The notes: generated from the sequence alone by a model not told the origin. Counted from the first letter of the stretch, positions 45,908 to 55,508 are shown. The stretch: 64,000 nt of DNA from Sporolactobacillus laevolacticus DSM 442 (GCF_000497245.1 NZ_AWTC01000006.1:153057-217056), one strand, 5' to 3'. Made by a program: numbers and translations.

Positions 45908-46681
45908 TCAACATTGCACTGAATCTGATGAATGATTTGTGACACAGACGCTTGTTTTTTCTTGAATTAAGGATTGGCACATTTCCGGTATTTCATCCGT
46001 AATGATCGCCGCCTCTCTCAAATCAAACATCTTGCAAAAAGAAATTTCTGCGAACTTACTGCTATCAGCAACTACATAGGAACGCGCTGCCAGATCATGA
46101 GCACGACGCTTTAATGCGGCTTCCTCAGGATCCGGTGTCGTATAGCCCATAGATGCGTCAATACCATTAACACCGATGAAGGCGGTGTCAAAACGGAAAA
46201 GATTAATATTTTGCATCGCAATGCTTCCAACAACCGCTTTTGTGGTGCGTTTCATTAAACCGCCCAACAAATAGCATAATATTTTGTTTCTAACGAGTAA
46301 ATCGCCATGAGCAGGCCCGTTAGTGACAACGGTTACATTTCTTGCCTTAATATAAGGAATCATTTCTAAAGTTGTGGTTCCCGCATCAAGATAAATGCAA
46401 TCATTATCTTTAATCTTTTTCGCGGCGAGTTTCGCAATCGCTTTCTTTTGATGCACATTCTTGAAAGTCTTGGTCTCCATGTCAGGTTCTTCGTTAAGTT
46501 TTTTCAGGAGAGAAGCGCCCCCGTGAATACGACGAAGAAGTTGACGGCTTTCCAAGTCCTGCAAGTCTCGACGAACGGTCGATTCGGAAGCAGCCAGCAT
46601 GTGAACCAATTCCTGCAGCTTTACGACATGTGATTCGGTCAGAATCTGCAGGATCATCTGCTGCCTTTCTTCAGCCAACAT
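45908..46681 (-). CDS. fruR: DeoR-family regulator, FruR type
   Basis: The 257 residues comprise a DeoR winged helix (HMLAASESTVRRDLQDLESRQLLRRIHGGA) and the sugar-phosphate sensor domain (NDCIYLDAGTTTLEMIPYI, DTAFIGVNGIDASMGYTTPDPEEA). Placement ahead of fruA suggests control by fructose 1-phosphate. GGAGG precedes ATG at 46681. Confidence 0.9.
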   Translation of the reverse strand: MLAEERQQMILQILTESHVVKLQELVHMLAASESTVRRDLQDLESRQLLRRIHGGASLLKKLNEEPDMETKTFKNVHQKKAIAKLAAKKIKDNDCIYLDAGTTTLEMIPYIKARNVTVVTNGPAHGDLLVRNKILCYLLGGLMKRTTKAVVGSIAMQNINLFRFDTAFIGVNGIDASMGYTTPDPEEAALKRRAHDLAARSYVVADSSKFAEISFCKMFDLREAAIITDEIPEMCQSLIQEKTSVCVTNHSSDSVQC

Positions 46682-46801
46682 ATTAATTCCTCCACTCTTT
46701 CATTTTATCACGTTTTCATTCAAAATCAATCAATAATAGTCAGATCTGATCATTTGTCACAATTGAAATTGATCAAAATGAAAGAATATGAGTGAAAACG
46801 A

Positions 46802-47683
46802 TCAGAATGACTTGTTACCGATTAAAATATCAAAATCGACACTGATTTCAGCCGATTTCTTTTTCATCCATTCCTCACGTTTTTCTTCAGCAGCTGTCCA
46901 AGCAAGTGGAGTCATTTGCAATAAATCTTGAACGCCTTCGTGATTTAAACGAGCGACATAACTCACCGTTTCAGTACGTGCGTTGGAAAAATGGTTTAAA
47001 AAAAGGGCCTTGATCTCAGCGTTTGAATAGGAAATTTTCTCTTCTTCGTAAAAGGATGTCCGCAGCTCCTTTAAATAGCCGCCACTTGGAATTACCTTAA
47101 TTATTCGTCCTCCCGGCTTAAGTAATTGATCAAATACTTGATAGTTGGAAGGCGAGAGTATATTAAGTATAAAATCAAATTGATGATCGGCAAATGCCGG
47201 TTGCGCCAGATCGCCTACAAACCAAAGCTGATCGGGATAATGTTTTGATGCAAGCTGAATCCCCTCTTTTGCAATGTCAACACCACTTCCCATTATGTGA
47301 AATGAGTAATCCTTTACTAGTTTTTGGCAGATCGCGGCAAGATGTGAACCTTCGCCGCATCCAAGATCCAAAAGGTCAATCCGTTGATCTGATGCGGCTG
47401 CAACCTCACCAATACATGCAGTCAGCTTTTGTATTAATGGATTAAAAAAACCGTGATGAACAATGATGTTTCGACGCGCTTCAAAAAGTGCCTTCCCATA
47501 ATGCGTGTGTACCGGACGTGCTAATAGATTTACATAGCCCTGCTTTGCTATATCAAACGTATGTCCGTACGGACAAATCAAGCTCTTCATTTCCGCCACA
47601 CGCATTGATTCTCCACAAATCGGACATTTCAGTAATTCTATATTTTTTTTAAGCATTTCAGCATTAAGCTGTATTCTATTCAT
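46802..47683 (-). CDS. rlmA: 23S rRNA (guanine-N1)-methyltransferase, RlmA type
   Basis: A zinc site (LLKCPICGESM, ICPYGHTFDIAKQGYVNLL) starts the protein, then a class I AdoMet domain with LLDLGCGEGSHL. This is the RlmA architecture. RlmA(I) modifies G745 and RlmA(II) G748 in helix 35; which applies is not clear. 293 residues. A GAGGTCG ribosome site precedes ATG. Confidence 0.9.
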   Translation of the reverse strand: MNRIQLNAEMLKKNIELLKCPICGESMRVAEMKSLICPYGHTFDIAKQGYVNLLARPVHTHYGKALFEARRNIIVHHGFFNPLIQKLTACIGEVAAASDQRIDLLDLGCGEGSHLAAICQKLVKDYSFHIMGSGVDIAKEGIQLASKHYPDQLWFVGDLAQPAFADHQFDFILNILSPSNYQVFDQLLKPGGRIIKVIPSGGYLKELRTSFYEEEKISYSNAEIKALFLNHFSNARTETVSYVARLNHEGVQDLLQMTPLAWTAAEEKREEWMKKKSAEISVDFDILIGNKSF

Positions 47684-47889
47684 TCAGTTACACGACCTCG
47701 CCTTTTTTCGTACAGATATGAAAACTACTATTGTAAAAGCGCAGGTTATTATTATAACACAGCATTAGAGAAGTACTTCATCCAATGTCACTGAAAATGC
47801 TTAACACTAGATGCATATGATGTAAAATCGTTGAGCTTTTTTCTTTATCGCGTATAATATATTTAATCCTATATGAAAGGTATGATTTT

Positions 47890-48330
47890 ATGAGCCAGCC
47901 TTTAAATTCGATTCCCAGGCCTCTGGTCAGAACAAATCAATGGGTGATCGTTATCAGTTCCGTATTAGCTTTGACTACAGGCAATTATTGGATCCTCCTA
48001 CTGCCGCTTCTATCCGGACTTTCCGGGCTTTTGTTCCATTTAAACCCTGTTATGTATTTAGCAAAATTTTTATTGAGACATCCAGTGAACACATATATTC
48101 CAGAAGACCGGGATCAACAAAAATTCAATCAAACGATCGCTGTTTCATGTCTCGCTATTGCTTTCATAAGCTTTCTTCTACAATGGACGCTGATCGCCAT
48201 TATTTTTACAGTCATTGTTGCTCTCGCTGCATTTATCGCTATTCTCGGATTTTGCATCGGCTGCTTCATCCATTTCCATTGGTCACAGTATCGGCAGAGA
48301 AAAATCCAGGCGCAAAGTCAATCAAAGTAA
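47890..48330 (+). CDS. DUF4395-family membrane protein
   Basis: Four hydrophobic segments and the family marks IPRPLVRTNQW, LLSGLSGLLFHLNPVM, YIPEDRDQQKFNQ and LGFCIGCFIHFHW are present. The CxxxC-like FCIGCF near the end may be redox-active. Function unknown. 146 residues. GAAAGG lies upstream. Confidence 0.88.
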   Translation: MSQPLNSIPRPLVRTNQWVIVISSVLALTTGNYWILLLPLLSGLSGLLFHLNPVMYLAKFLLRHPVNTYIPEDRDQQKFNQTIAVSCLAIAFISFLLQWTLIAIIFTVIVALAAFIAILGFCIGCFIHFHWSQYRQRKIQAQSQSK

Positions 48331-48416
48331 ATCACCAAGTACACGCTTCTAACTCGCGGCATCTGTCACGGGATCACACTAGGTGAATACACTAAGTGGG
48401 AAAAGGAGTGATGCAA

Positions 48417-48761
48417 ATGGATGAATACATTGATTCTACCGAGCAGCCCCTCTTTGTCCCGCATGTGATGGAAGAACGGAATACAAATACCGCAGACATT
48501 GAGATGATTCGTAATCTTTCTCAAAAGTATATGAATTACCATGTCATCGCGCAAATGGCTGATGGATCTCGAATGGAAGGCATTATTGAAGATGTGAATG
48601 ATCAAGGCGTCGTAATGCTGATTCCTGAAGATGTGGATGCGGATGAAGATGAAAGGTTTTTCGCTGGTCCAGGACCGCGCCGAAGGTTTAGACGGTTCCG
48701 CAGATTTCGTTTTCCATTTATTTTTTTCGCGGCACCATTTCTATTCCCATTTCCCCATTGA
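48417..48761 (+). CDS. Small Sm-like-domain protein with an arginine-aromatic tail
   Basis: The 114 residues start MDEYIDSTEQPLFVPH. The middle (YHVIAQMADGSRMEGIIEDV...VVMLIPED) has a beta pattern resembling the Sm-like motif. The tail is PGPRRRFRRFRRFRF followed by hydrophobic PFIFFAAPFLFPFPH. Similar tails appear in Bacillales sporulation or spore-coat proteins, but the exact family is not recognised. ATG at 48417 has AAGGAG nine bases away. Confidence 0.7.
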   Translation: MDEYIDSTEQPLFVPHVMEERNTNTADIEMIRNLSQKYMNYHVIAQMADGSRMEGIIEDVNDQGVVMLIPEDVDADEDERFFAGPGPRRRFRRFRRFRFPFIFFAAPFLFPFPH

Positions 48762-48767
48762 TTTTAA

Positions 48768-48814
48768 AAAGACACCTCTCCGATAAGCGTTTTTAATTTG
48801 GAGAAGTGTCTTTC
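48768..48814. terminator. Bidirectional terminator
   Basis: AAAGACACCTCTCC pairs with GGAGAAGTGTCTTT around an AT-rich loop. Convergent genes lie on both sides. Confidence 0.75.
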
Positions 48815-48822
48815 TCATCTAT

Positions 48823-49368
48823 TCAGATTGTCTCTGCCAGTCTGCCGAGCATAATTGCCGAAATTCCTCCTGTTTCCATCCAAGTTCCCGCTGTAACAGT
48901 CGGATCAAAAAGGGTCAGATCATCGCCTTTATCCAGCAATCGTTTTCTTCCCTGTGCCTGCAGAAAATTACCGATGCATAGCATGATCGTCCCCACGAGC
49001 ATATACATTTTCTGCCATACTTCCAGATCCGTCAAAATCAGCATGTTCCCAAGCACTTCTTTCAAGTTTGACGACATCGCTTGGGCAAGCAGCCGTTCGG
49101 GATCATCCTCAGTGCTAATCGTCTGAAAAACAAATGCACCATAGCCAATCACATTTAAGGCAATACCAAATTGTGCTGTTGGATTATCAGGAAAAAAGTC
49201 GAAGACTAACGTACCTGCGGCGACCTGGATTAAGCTGCCTAGAAAAACGAGCTGATCCTGTGTTTCGCGATCTAAATTTTTTATAGGCGTTTGTCCAACA
49301 GCAGCCATTACCTTTCCAATCGTTATGGATACGAGCGCGATATTCTCAGAAAAGTCTTCTCTTTTCAT
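48823..49368 (-). CDS. Unknown 181-residue membrane-associated protein
   Basis: Hydrophobic segments (LVSITIGKVMAAVG, QVAAGTLVF, GIALNVIGYGAFVFQTI, MYMLVGTIMLCIGNFLQ) alternate with acidic stretches. No motif points to a function. Similar Bacillales proteins exist under DUF numbers I cannot name with certainty. ATG at 49368 follows GGGTGGGAACG. Confidence 0.6.
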   Translation of the reverse strand: MKREDFSENIALVSITIGKVMAAVGQTPIKNLDRETQDQLVFLGSLIQVAAGTLVFDFFPDNPTAQFGIALNVIGYGAFVFQTISTEDDPERLLAQAMSSNLKEVLGNMLILTDLEVWQKMYMLVGTIMLCIGNFLQAQGRKRLLDKGDDLTLFDPTVTAGTWMETGGISAIMLGRLAETI

Positions 49369-49474
49369 AGCCGTTCCCACCCAACTTCTGAAGCTCAATA
49401 CTATATGGTATTCATTTATCAAAGTATTGACTAATCGCAGATATGATTTCTCCCAGAGATGAAACATGAAAATG

Positions 49475-50077
49475 TCAATGGTGCTGCTTCTCACTGAATT
49501 TCAGTAAGGGGGCGGCAATTAGAGGAGAAACAAAACATGCAGCTGCAGCCTCAGCAAGACCATTGGTAAATACAACGGTAAGCAAAGCTGGTATCAGTTT
49601 GCTAACATCTATTTGCAAGAAATTTGCATAGGGATTCCTATAAAACAAATAGATAAGACCAAGTACAAAAATGGTGTTGGTCAATGACCCAAATAGAGCT
49701 GCAACAGACATGCTTCCTGCACGTGATAGCTTTGTCTTCTGAAGTGCTAAATAGATATACCCTGAAACAAGGCCTACTAGGATACGCGGCAAAACTGAGA
49801 TTAATGGATTTGTAAAGACAATAGACGCAATCGGGCTACTCGGAAAAGTAAATGCTCGTATAAACGTTGTCATCCCCCATACACCGCCAATAATAGCTCC
49901 ATCAATCGGACCGAGCGCAATCGCTACAATAATAACTGTAAGATGGATAATGGTGAGACTAAATGCTCCCATCGGAATATAGCCTAAAAAGGGTATGACA
50001 TTCTGTAGAAAAATAATTGCTGAAAAAATGCTCAAAACGACTAATCTAAATGTTCTTTTGGATCTCCTTGTTTCCAT
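49475..50077 (-). CDS. ECF transporter S component, PanT-like
   Basis: The 200-residue protein has six helices. The first has FLQNVIPFLGYIPMGAFSLT and the next IIHLTVIIVAIALGPIDGAIIGGVWGMT, a pattern seen in substrate-binding components of the PanT (pantothenate) group. The EcfA and EcfT parts are elsewhere. No riboswitch (TPP, FMN, cobalamin) was seen in the 260-bp leader, which does not contradict pantothenate. A GGAGTCACC ribosome site is present. Confidence 0.75.
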   Translation of the reverse strand: METRRSKRTFRLVVLSIFSAIIFLQNVIPFLGYIPMGAFSLTIIHLTVIIVAIALGPIDGAIIGGVWGMTTFIRAFTFPSSPIASIVFTNPLISVLPRILVGLVSGYIYLALQKTKLSRAGSMSVAALFGSLTNTIFVLGLIYLFYRNPYANFLQIDVSKLIPALLTVVFTNGLAEAAAACFVSPLIAAPLLKFSEKQHH

Positions 50078-50356
50078 TGGTGACTCCTTTATTTACTGGC
50101 AAAAATTGTTCTGCACATTATTCGGTTCATTCGCCCCATTTTTTTCACTAGAGCGATCATCCACATACAACCTACTATGAATTATATAAGCTTTTCAGTA
50201 TGTCGCAAGTTCATACATATGCTTATTCCGTTAATGTCTTACGCTCGTATTTTAACATTAAATAAATGAATGAATCGAACGATATAATTATTAGAAGATT
50301 TAATGAATGAAACATCAAAGGACGAATAAAAGTACGCAGATATCGGGGGAATTGAG

Positions 50357-50566
50357 ATGAGCGAGAATAACGAAAGTCCACTAGCGTTCAGTCATATCGC
50401 AAAAGAACTAACGATCGCTTACATGGAGAAACATCCGAGAGAACCGATTTATAATTATATTGATGCTTATGAACATTTTTATGAGGTTGTCAATTATACA
50501 GCTGGATCCGGGCGGACGATGAATGTCTACCCTTCTGAAATCATTCGCAATAAAAAATCCGAATGA
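50357..50566 (+). CDS. Unknown 69-residue protein
   Basis: MSENNESPLAFSHIAKELTI continues EKHPREPIYNYIDAYEHFYEVV. It is soluble and rich in aromatic and acidic residues. I do not recognise the family. GGGGGAATTGAG precedes the ATG. Confidence 0.6.
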   Translation: MSENNESPLAFSHIAKELTIAYMEKHPREPIYNYIDAYEHFYEVVNYTAGSGRTMNVYPSEIIRNKKSE

Positions 50567-51126
50567 CGGTTTACTTGAGAAACACTGTCGGCAAAAAAAT
50601 TATTTTAAGGCAAAAAAAAATCCCCTCATCGGGGACCTATAAATGATTGTTTTGGGAGTTATTGCTTAAATCCTTACAAATAAAATATAACATACAATTC
50701 AATAACCATCATCAAACCTAAGCGTGACAATCATCTACGTCTAAGGTCTTAAATAGATAAAAATAATGAATTTGAGGTGAAGATCTGATGTTGTGCTAAG
50801 CAAATCTATGATAAACAGGAAAGGGAATTCTGATCAAGAGGGGCAATTATTTCGAAATCAAACGTGACTGTTTATCAAGACACGTCTTCATTTAAAATCA
50901 TAAGTATTCGGGGCATGATTTGCTGGAGGCACAACCATTAATTCACCTCAAATCCGGCCAGTAAAGTGAATATATCGCTCTACAACTATTATCTTATCTC
51001 GTTTTCATCCGCCACAACAACGTATTTATGATGCGCACCCCCGCATTTTTCGTGCGGAACCACGCACGATCACGCATAACTTTTCATTTAGATTCTGTGG
51101 GTTAAGATTAAACTATCCTTTTTTAA
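50567..51126. other. 560-bp stretch without a gene
   Basis: Near 50608 a TCCCC-TCATC-GGGGA hairpin is followed by T on the minus strand. Near 51042-51064 CGTGCG and CGCACG form a short stem just downstream of the lipoprotein gene. A GAGGTG plus a three-codon ORF near 50774 is too small to judge. No recognised RNA was found. Confidence 0.5.
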
Positions 51127-52194
51127 TTAATCGGTGATTGCCCGACGATCAAGCGCATTCCAATGAGCGATCATCTGAGTGTTTTCCATCCGTCGCTTTG
51201 TTCCCGTCCATGGATCGTTATAATAAAATCCACTCGGTGTATACCCGGTCAGTGTTAGCGCATGATAAAGAAATCTGTCAAACGTCCCCCAGATGACTAC
51301 TGGATGATTCTTGCTAAGATAATTCTTCAACTGATCTGTAGACACCCCTGTAAGATTAACAGAAGATCCGGCGTACTTCTTAACCAACTGCATCAAGGCC
51401 GGCGGATAGATGGTAACTCCTGACTTAGAGTACGGGCTGCCGACGAATCCTGTATTCGGATCACCATTCGTTGCACGCGGCATCTCTTCTGCCATTTGTT
51501 CCTTCGTCACATTGGCACCATGATACCGAAGCATCATCGTCACAGCTGTGATCTCACAACCAGCCGGCAGATTAGGAAGCTGACTGATCGCTGCGACATT
51601 CATCCGATAGCTTTTCGGGATCTTCGTACCTGAATACACCACCTGTACAATTGGGTCCTTAAGGTTCCTGCTGGTCAGTTCTTTCAATGTGATAACCTTT
51701 CCATTCACGAATTTCGCATCATAGCTGACCAATCGTGATCCATTCATCCCTTTTTGACGAACAATAGTTTTTCCTCGCTCAATCGTTTTCTCTTCCACAG
51801 TTTTTGTCTCATAAGGAATAGGGATCTGCTTCTTATAGACCACTTGAATCGTCTTTGATTTGGAAACGGATACGCCATGCGCTTGATATGTATATATAAG
51901 TTTATATGTGCCTGTCTGCTTTGTGTTCACATGTCCGGATATCTTTACTTGATCAACAGAGATTTTTCGTTTCTGCTGATCGATCACTTTTACATTTTTT
52001 CTTGGATCAAAATCAGTACCGAGCCTGATTACACTTGGAACTTGCTGAATATTAATCGTAACACCATTCTTATTTTCGGCTTCTCCAATTACTACTCTAC
52101 CAGAGAAAGAATCGACGATTGAGCAACCTGAAAGGATAAAACTCAGAATAAGTATGATGAGAATTGCTGAATGGCGAATGAATCGCTTGTTCAC
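51127..52194 (-). CDS. Lipoprotein with Ig-like, G5 and C39-like peptidase domains
   Basis: A lipobox (ILSGC, Cys24) follows a signal helix. Residues ~45-120 form a bacterial Ig-like domain, and ~125-195 a G5 domain (YETKTVEEKTIERGK, then DPIVQVVYSGTK). The last ~150 residues are a YvpB-like C39_2 papain-fold domain with Cys in LPAGCEITAVTMML, His in YHALTLTGYT and Asp or Asn in YYNDPW. It is probably a wall-attached cysteine peptidase or binding protein. GTG at 52194 follows AGGGGGATAT. Confidence 0.85.
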   Translation of the reverse strand: MNKRFIRHSAILIILILSFILSGCSIVDSFSGRVVIGEAENKNGVTINIQQVPSVIRLGTDFDPRKNVKVIDQQKRKISVDQVKISGHVNTKQTGTYKLIYTYQAHGVSVSKSKTIQVVYKKQIPIPYETKTVEEKTIERGKTIVRQKGMNGSRLVSYDAKFVNGKVITLKELTSRNLKDPIVQVVYSGTKIPKSYRMNVAAISQLPNLPAGCEITAVTMMLRYHGANVTKEQMAEEMPRATNGDPNTGFVGSPYSKSGVTIYPPALMQLVKKYAGSSVNLTGVSTDQLKNYLSKNHPVVIWGTFDRFLYHALTLTGYTPSGFYYNDPWTGTKRRMENTQMIAHWNALDRRAITD

Positions 52195-52369
52195 TTGTCT
52201 ATATCCCCCTGAATGCATAAAAAAATTTGTTACTTTTGATTATTGGTTTAGGATAGTATAGAAAGCTTAAATTTTACTTAAAAAGAATAATTGATTGCCA
52301 GACTCTCATATAGAAGATGAAACATGATATGATAATAGTAGTTTTCGAGTGTACGTGGAGGGATCATTG

Positions 52370-53311
52370 ATGACGGATTTATCCTATGTTGCTATCGACT
52401 TTGAAACTGCCAACGCGCGTCGCACATCCGCCTGTTCCGTCGGCCTAACAAAAGTGATGAACGGACAAATTGTTGATTCTTTTTATTCACTCATCAATCC
52501 AGAAGAATCATTCGATTATTTCAATACAGAAATTAATGGCATCCATGAAGAGGATGTCACAGATGCTCCAACTATGGCGGACTTATATCCCGAGCTCGTT
52601 CCGTTTATCGACGGACTCCCTCTGGTTGCCCATAACGCCAGTTTTGACATGAGTGTTTTGCGTTATACACTGGACAAATACGAATTGCCTTATCCTGAGG
52701 TAAGTTACTTTTGTTCTTGGATATTAGCAAAAAAGTTATTGCGCTTGCCTTCTTACCGACTAGATCAAATTGCTTCGTATTACAAGATCCGGTTCCAGCA
52801 TCACCAGGCATCGGATGACGCTAGAGTGTGCGCGGAAATCGTCCGAAATATGCTTAATGAAGCACACATCGAAGATATAGATCAGATGCAAAAAAAAATC
52901 AAATATAGGCTTGGCCGATTACATAAGAATTCCTACTCCCCTTTTTCATCCACTACTTATCGTTATGCGCAGCCATTCAAGCCCTCACAAATCACCACAT
53001 CAAGAACATCATTCGATGAGCACCATCCGCTTTACCGCCAGGTTGTGGTGTTCACCGGTGTGCTGACATCAATGTCACGAGAAGATGCATGCCGGAAAGT
53101 GGTTGACTGTGGCGGCATCAATGGAAACAGCGTAACCAAACAAACGACTCTCCTTGTTGTTGGTGAACCGGACAGCCGGACTCCGAACAATAAGAAAAGT
53201 AGCAAAGAGCAGAAGGCGGAGAAATTGGCAGCTCAGGGACAACCCATAAAAATTGTGACAGAAAATGAATTTATAAGAACTGTTGGAACGAACCCTGCAC
53301 AAATAGATTGA
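52370..53311 (+). CDS. DnaQ-type DEDDh exonuclease fused to BRCT domain
   Basis: The N-terminal ~170 residues carry D10 and E12 (VAIDFETAN), HNASFDMSVL and HHQASDDARV, the DEDDh 3'-5' exonuclease set. Residues ~225-310 form a BRCT domain (VVFTGVLTSMSREDACRKVV, TTLLVVGEPD). This fusion resembles the Firmicutes epsilon-like exonucleases of DNA repair. It may cooperate with polymerase or ligase. ATG at 52370 follows GGAGGGATC. Confidence 0.9.
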   Translation: MTDLSYVAIDFETANARRTSACSVGLTKVMNGQIVDSFYSLINPEESFDYFNTEINGIHEEDVTDAPTMADLYPELVPFIDGLPLVAHNASFDMSVLRYTLDKYELPYPEVSYFCSWILAKKLLRLPSYRLDQIASYYKIRFQHHQASDDARVCAEIVRNMLNEAHIEDIDQMQKKIKYRLGRLHKNSYSPFSSTTYRYAQPFKPSQITTSRTSFDEHHPLYRQVVVFTGVLTSMSREDACRKVVDCGGINGNSVTKQTTLLVVGEPDSRTPNNKKSSKEQKAEKLAAQGQPIKIVTENEFIRTVGTNPAQID

Positions 53312-53353
53312 TAAACATGTATGTCACTACTTAAAAAGTCAATTTCTGCACAG

Positions 53354-53388
53354 AAAAAAGATCCTCAGATTTAGCTGAGGATCTTTCT
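53354..53388. terminator. Bidirectional terminator after the exonuclease gene
   Basis: AAAGATCCTCAG and CTGAGGATCTTT pair around ATTTAG, with A/T tracts outside. Confidence 0.85.
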
Positions 53389-53414
53389 CGTTAAATCCTT
53401 CTGTACAGCTGTCG

Positions 53415-53600
53415 TCATTTTGCCGAATGGTCATGACCATCTTTCCAGATCAGGCTGCAGCAATGAAAGGCGATTTGCGTCGAACGAAGGATCGGTTGCC
53501 GCTTACGATTTATATGGTAAATGTTAATAAACAGCCTGATAACTTTCAATCTTTGCTTCCATGTCGGACGCTCAACTTGTGTAAGAACAGGTTGTTTCAT
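53415..53600 (-). CDS. Small basic 61-residue ORF, doubtful
   Basis: ATG at 53600 follows AAAGGGTGGATAG. The peptide (MKQPVLTQVERPTWKQRLKV..., ending IWKDGHDHSAK) is basic and soluble. It is not recognisable, and the opposite strand is also open, so it may be chance. Confidence 0.35.
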   Translation of the reverse strand: MKQPVLTQVERPTWKQRLKVIRLFINIYHINRKRQPILRSTQIAFHCCSLIWKDGHDHSAK

Positions 53601-54218
53601 TTCTATCCACCCTTTAAGACAATATAGCGAAAAAAAGCCATGCCATATCAGCATGGTCATTACTTGATATTCTTAAACATAATAAAAGGTGACAGAATTA
53701 TGAAGTCGCTTACATACATTTGAATATCCATAGCAAAGGTTCCCATAATTCCCTAAATCTTTTTTCAAGATTAAATTAGAAATCAGCTTTTGTTTACATA
53801 ATTAATATACTGTTTTATAAGAATGCAAATTAACACTACTCAACTTACATAACGCAAAAATGCATGGATTTAGAGTCGACTTCAAATTGATTATTAACAC
53901 TTATAAGCTGGATTGATACGGTCGTTGGCGTTCACATTAATCATTAATAAATTTTCTGGCATTATTAGTCCAAAAGTCGTACACTGTGAAGGGCCAATTT
54001 AATTGTAACTAATTGGTGAAATTAATGCTTTTTACAATAAATTTTTATACATTAGCCTCATTTTTTTAAGTTTTTTATTTATTTCTCATCAAATAATTGA
54101 TCATCTTTGAAAATCGGAGAGAATTCTGGATCTACAACTTGATCATCCACCATCCTCTCCCCTTTTTCGGTATTTTGCCTTCGGGCTTAATATAGATAAC
54201 GATATTGGGGGAGTTTTT
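53601..54218. other. 618-bp AT-rich stretch with at most a tiny ORF
   Basis: CCATG and CATGG near 53638-53656 form a weak hairpin. A 24-residue acidic minus-strand ORF (54079-54153, MVDDQVVDPEFSP...) has GGGGAGAGG immediately before its ATG and may be chance. GGAGAG near 54117 and CTCTCC near 54155 are complementary. The promoter of the secreted-protein gene probably lies near 54170-54200. Confidence 0.45.
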
Positions 54219-54611
54219 ATGAAAAGGTTGTTGAGGTTATTTACAGCTATCGTTTTGTCTCTTGGAATTTTATCGGGAGTTACCCTTCCACAGGGAGTGA
54301 CTCAAACAACATCTCAGAATGTCGCTTATGCAAAATCTTATCCGATCAACATCGTTAGTTCTCACTTAAATGTTCATCGTGGGAACCCAGCTTCAATAAC
54401 GATTAAAGGAAAGCCAAATGCATCTGGAACGATCAAAGTTATTTACAAATCCGGTCCAAGTAAAGCACGTGGTCTAAACAGCAAAATGTCAAATAAAAAA
54501 GGCTATATTACATGGACCTGGCTCGTTGGCGGCAATACTACAAAAGCAACCTATACATTCTATGTATCACTTGGCGGAAAAACAAAACCAGTGAAATTAA
54601 AAGTTTATTAA
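54219..54611 (+). CDS. Secreted Ig-like protein
   Basis: The signal peptide MKRLLRLFTAIVLSLGILSG has a probable cleavage after AYA (about residue 38). The mature ~92 residues have strand-rich, T/K/G-rich sequence (NPASITIKGKPNASGTIKV, ATYTFYVSLGGK), resembling a small Ig-like/adhesion module. TTGGGGGAG precedes the ATG. Function unknown; it stands alone. Confidence 0.75.
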   Translation: MKRLLRLFTAIVLSLGILSGVTLPQGVTQTTSQNVAYAKSYPINIVSSHLNVHRGNPASITIKGKPNASGTIKVIYKSGPSKARGLNSKMSNKKGYITWTWLVGGNTTKATYTFYVSLGGKTKPVKLKVY

Positions 54612-55007
54612 AAGTCCCCCCTATTTAAGGGGGAATACATAAGTTTCTTACTTTAGAAAAATCTTAATTAAGAAAGTATAAGATATTAGGAAAAAGGTCT
54701 ACTAGTTCGGATTAAATAAGGTTCTTCTGCTAATGGCGAAGGACCTTTTGTATTGAAAGAAATTAAAGATATAAAAAATGAGATCAAATAACTGAGTAAT
54801 TTGCTTTATTAATTTTTTTAGCGATCGTTCATGTTAAATAATCTAAAACCAAATGCTTATTAATCAGTCTTTCCAGTGATATTCTTAGCTTCAGCTGATA
54901 TGGATATGGTTATATGATAAAAGCTCTTAATTAAAAAAGGCGGTTTACTCTAACCTAAAACGTTAATTATTTGAACTATACTCATTTTGGAAGAAATCCG
55001 AGTTATA
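54612..55007. other. 396-bp stretch with two hairpins
   Basis: CCCCC-TATTTAA-GGGGG at about 54617-54634 lies close to the stop codon of the secreted protein. AAGGTTCTTC near 54718 pairs with GAAGGACCTTTTGT and has the shape of a terminator. No ORF was supported. Confidence 0.5.
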
Positions 55008-55148
55008 TTATTTGATCATTTGGCTATTTGGTCTTTTTTCAATCCGATCACACAACTCATTTAAAAAAGGTAGATTTTCCTCAACTCTATCTAAATGTTT
55101 ATGAGCTTCCCTTAACAATTCGTAAAAAGATCGATATTCTTTACTCAT
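55008..55148 (-). CDS. 46-residue helical protein
   Basis: ATG at 55148 with AAAGGAGCG upstream encodes MSKEYRSFYELLREAHKHLD, then VEENLPFLNELCDRIEK. It is an amphipathic, acidic helical hairpin, somewhat like an antitoxin or small regulator. I do not recognise it. The frame is clean and the ribosome site is good, so I regard it as real. Confidence 0.5.
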   Translation of the reverse strand: MSKEYRSFYELLREAHKHLDRVEENLPFLNELCDRIEKRPNSQMIK

Positions 55149-55508
55149 ACCCACATCGCTCCTTTGATCAACTGCATTTTTGCAGAATGCCTTTAATTTT
55201 TAGGCAAATCTATTCACTTAACGTTACGATCATAACATTTAAACCTCAATAATTTTTATTTTGTTAATTATATTCACCTATTACACAATACATATGCCAA
55301 AGTTCACTCACGACTATCTAGGATAAACAGATTAGACAGATTTATAAAAATAATCTCTGGAGTATACCGACAATTTATAAAATTGGTAGTCAAAAACGGT
55401 CAAAGTGATCATCAATCATCAGGTGCATGATTTTGACCACTAAAATGAAGGCAAAACAAAAACCCCTCAACGCTTAGTGCGCCAAGAGGTTTCAGAGTTT
55501 CTAACAGA
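55149..55508. other. 360-bp region holding the glnA terminator
   Basis: Near 55458-55492, on the minus strand, AACCTCTTGGCGC pairs imperfectly with GCGTTGAGGGGTT, followed by TTTGTTTTG. This is the terminator of the glnR-glnA operon. The rest is AT-rich and without a supported ORF. Confidence 0.6.

Noticed and set aside
50078..50356. Riboswitch before the ECF S component
   Set aside because: No TPP, FMN or cobalamin core was visible, and a pantothenate transporter would not need one.
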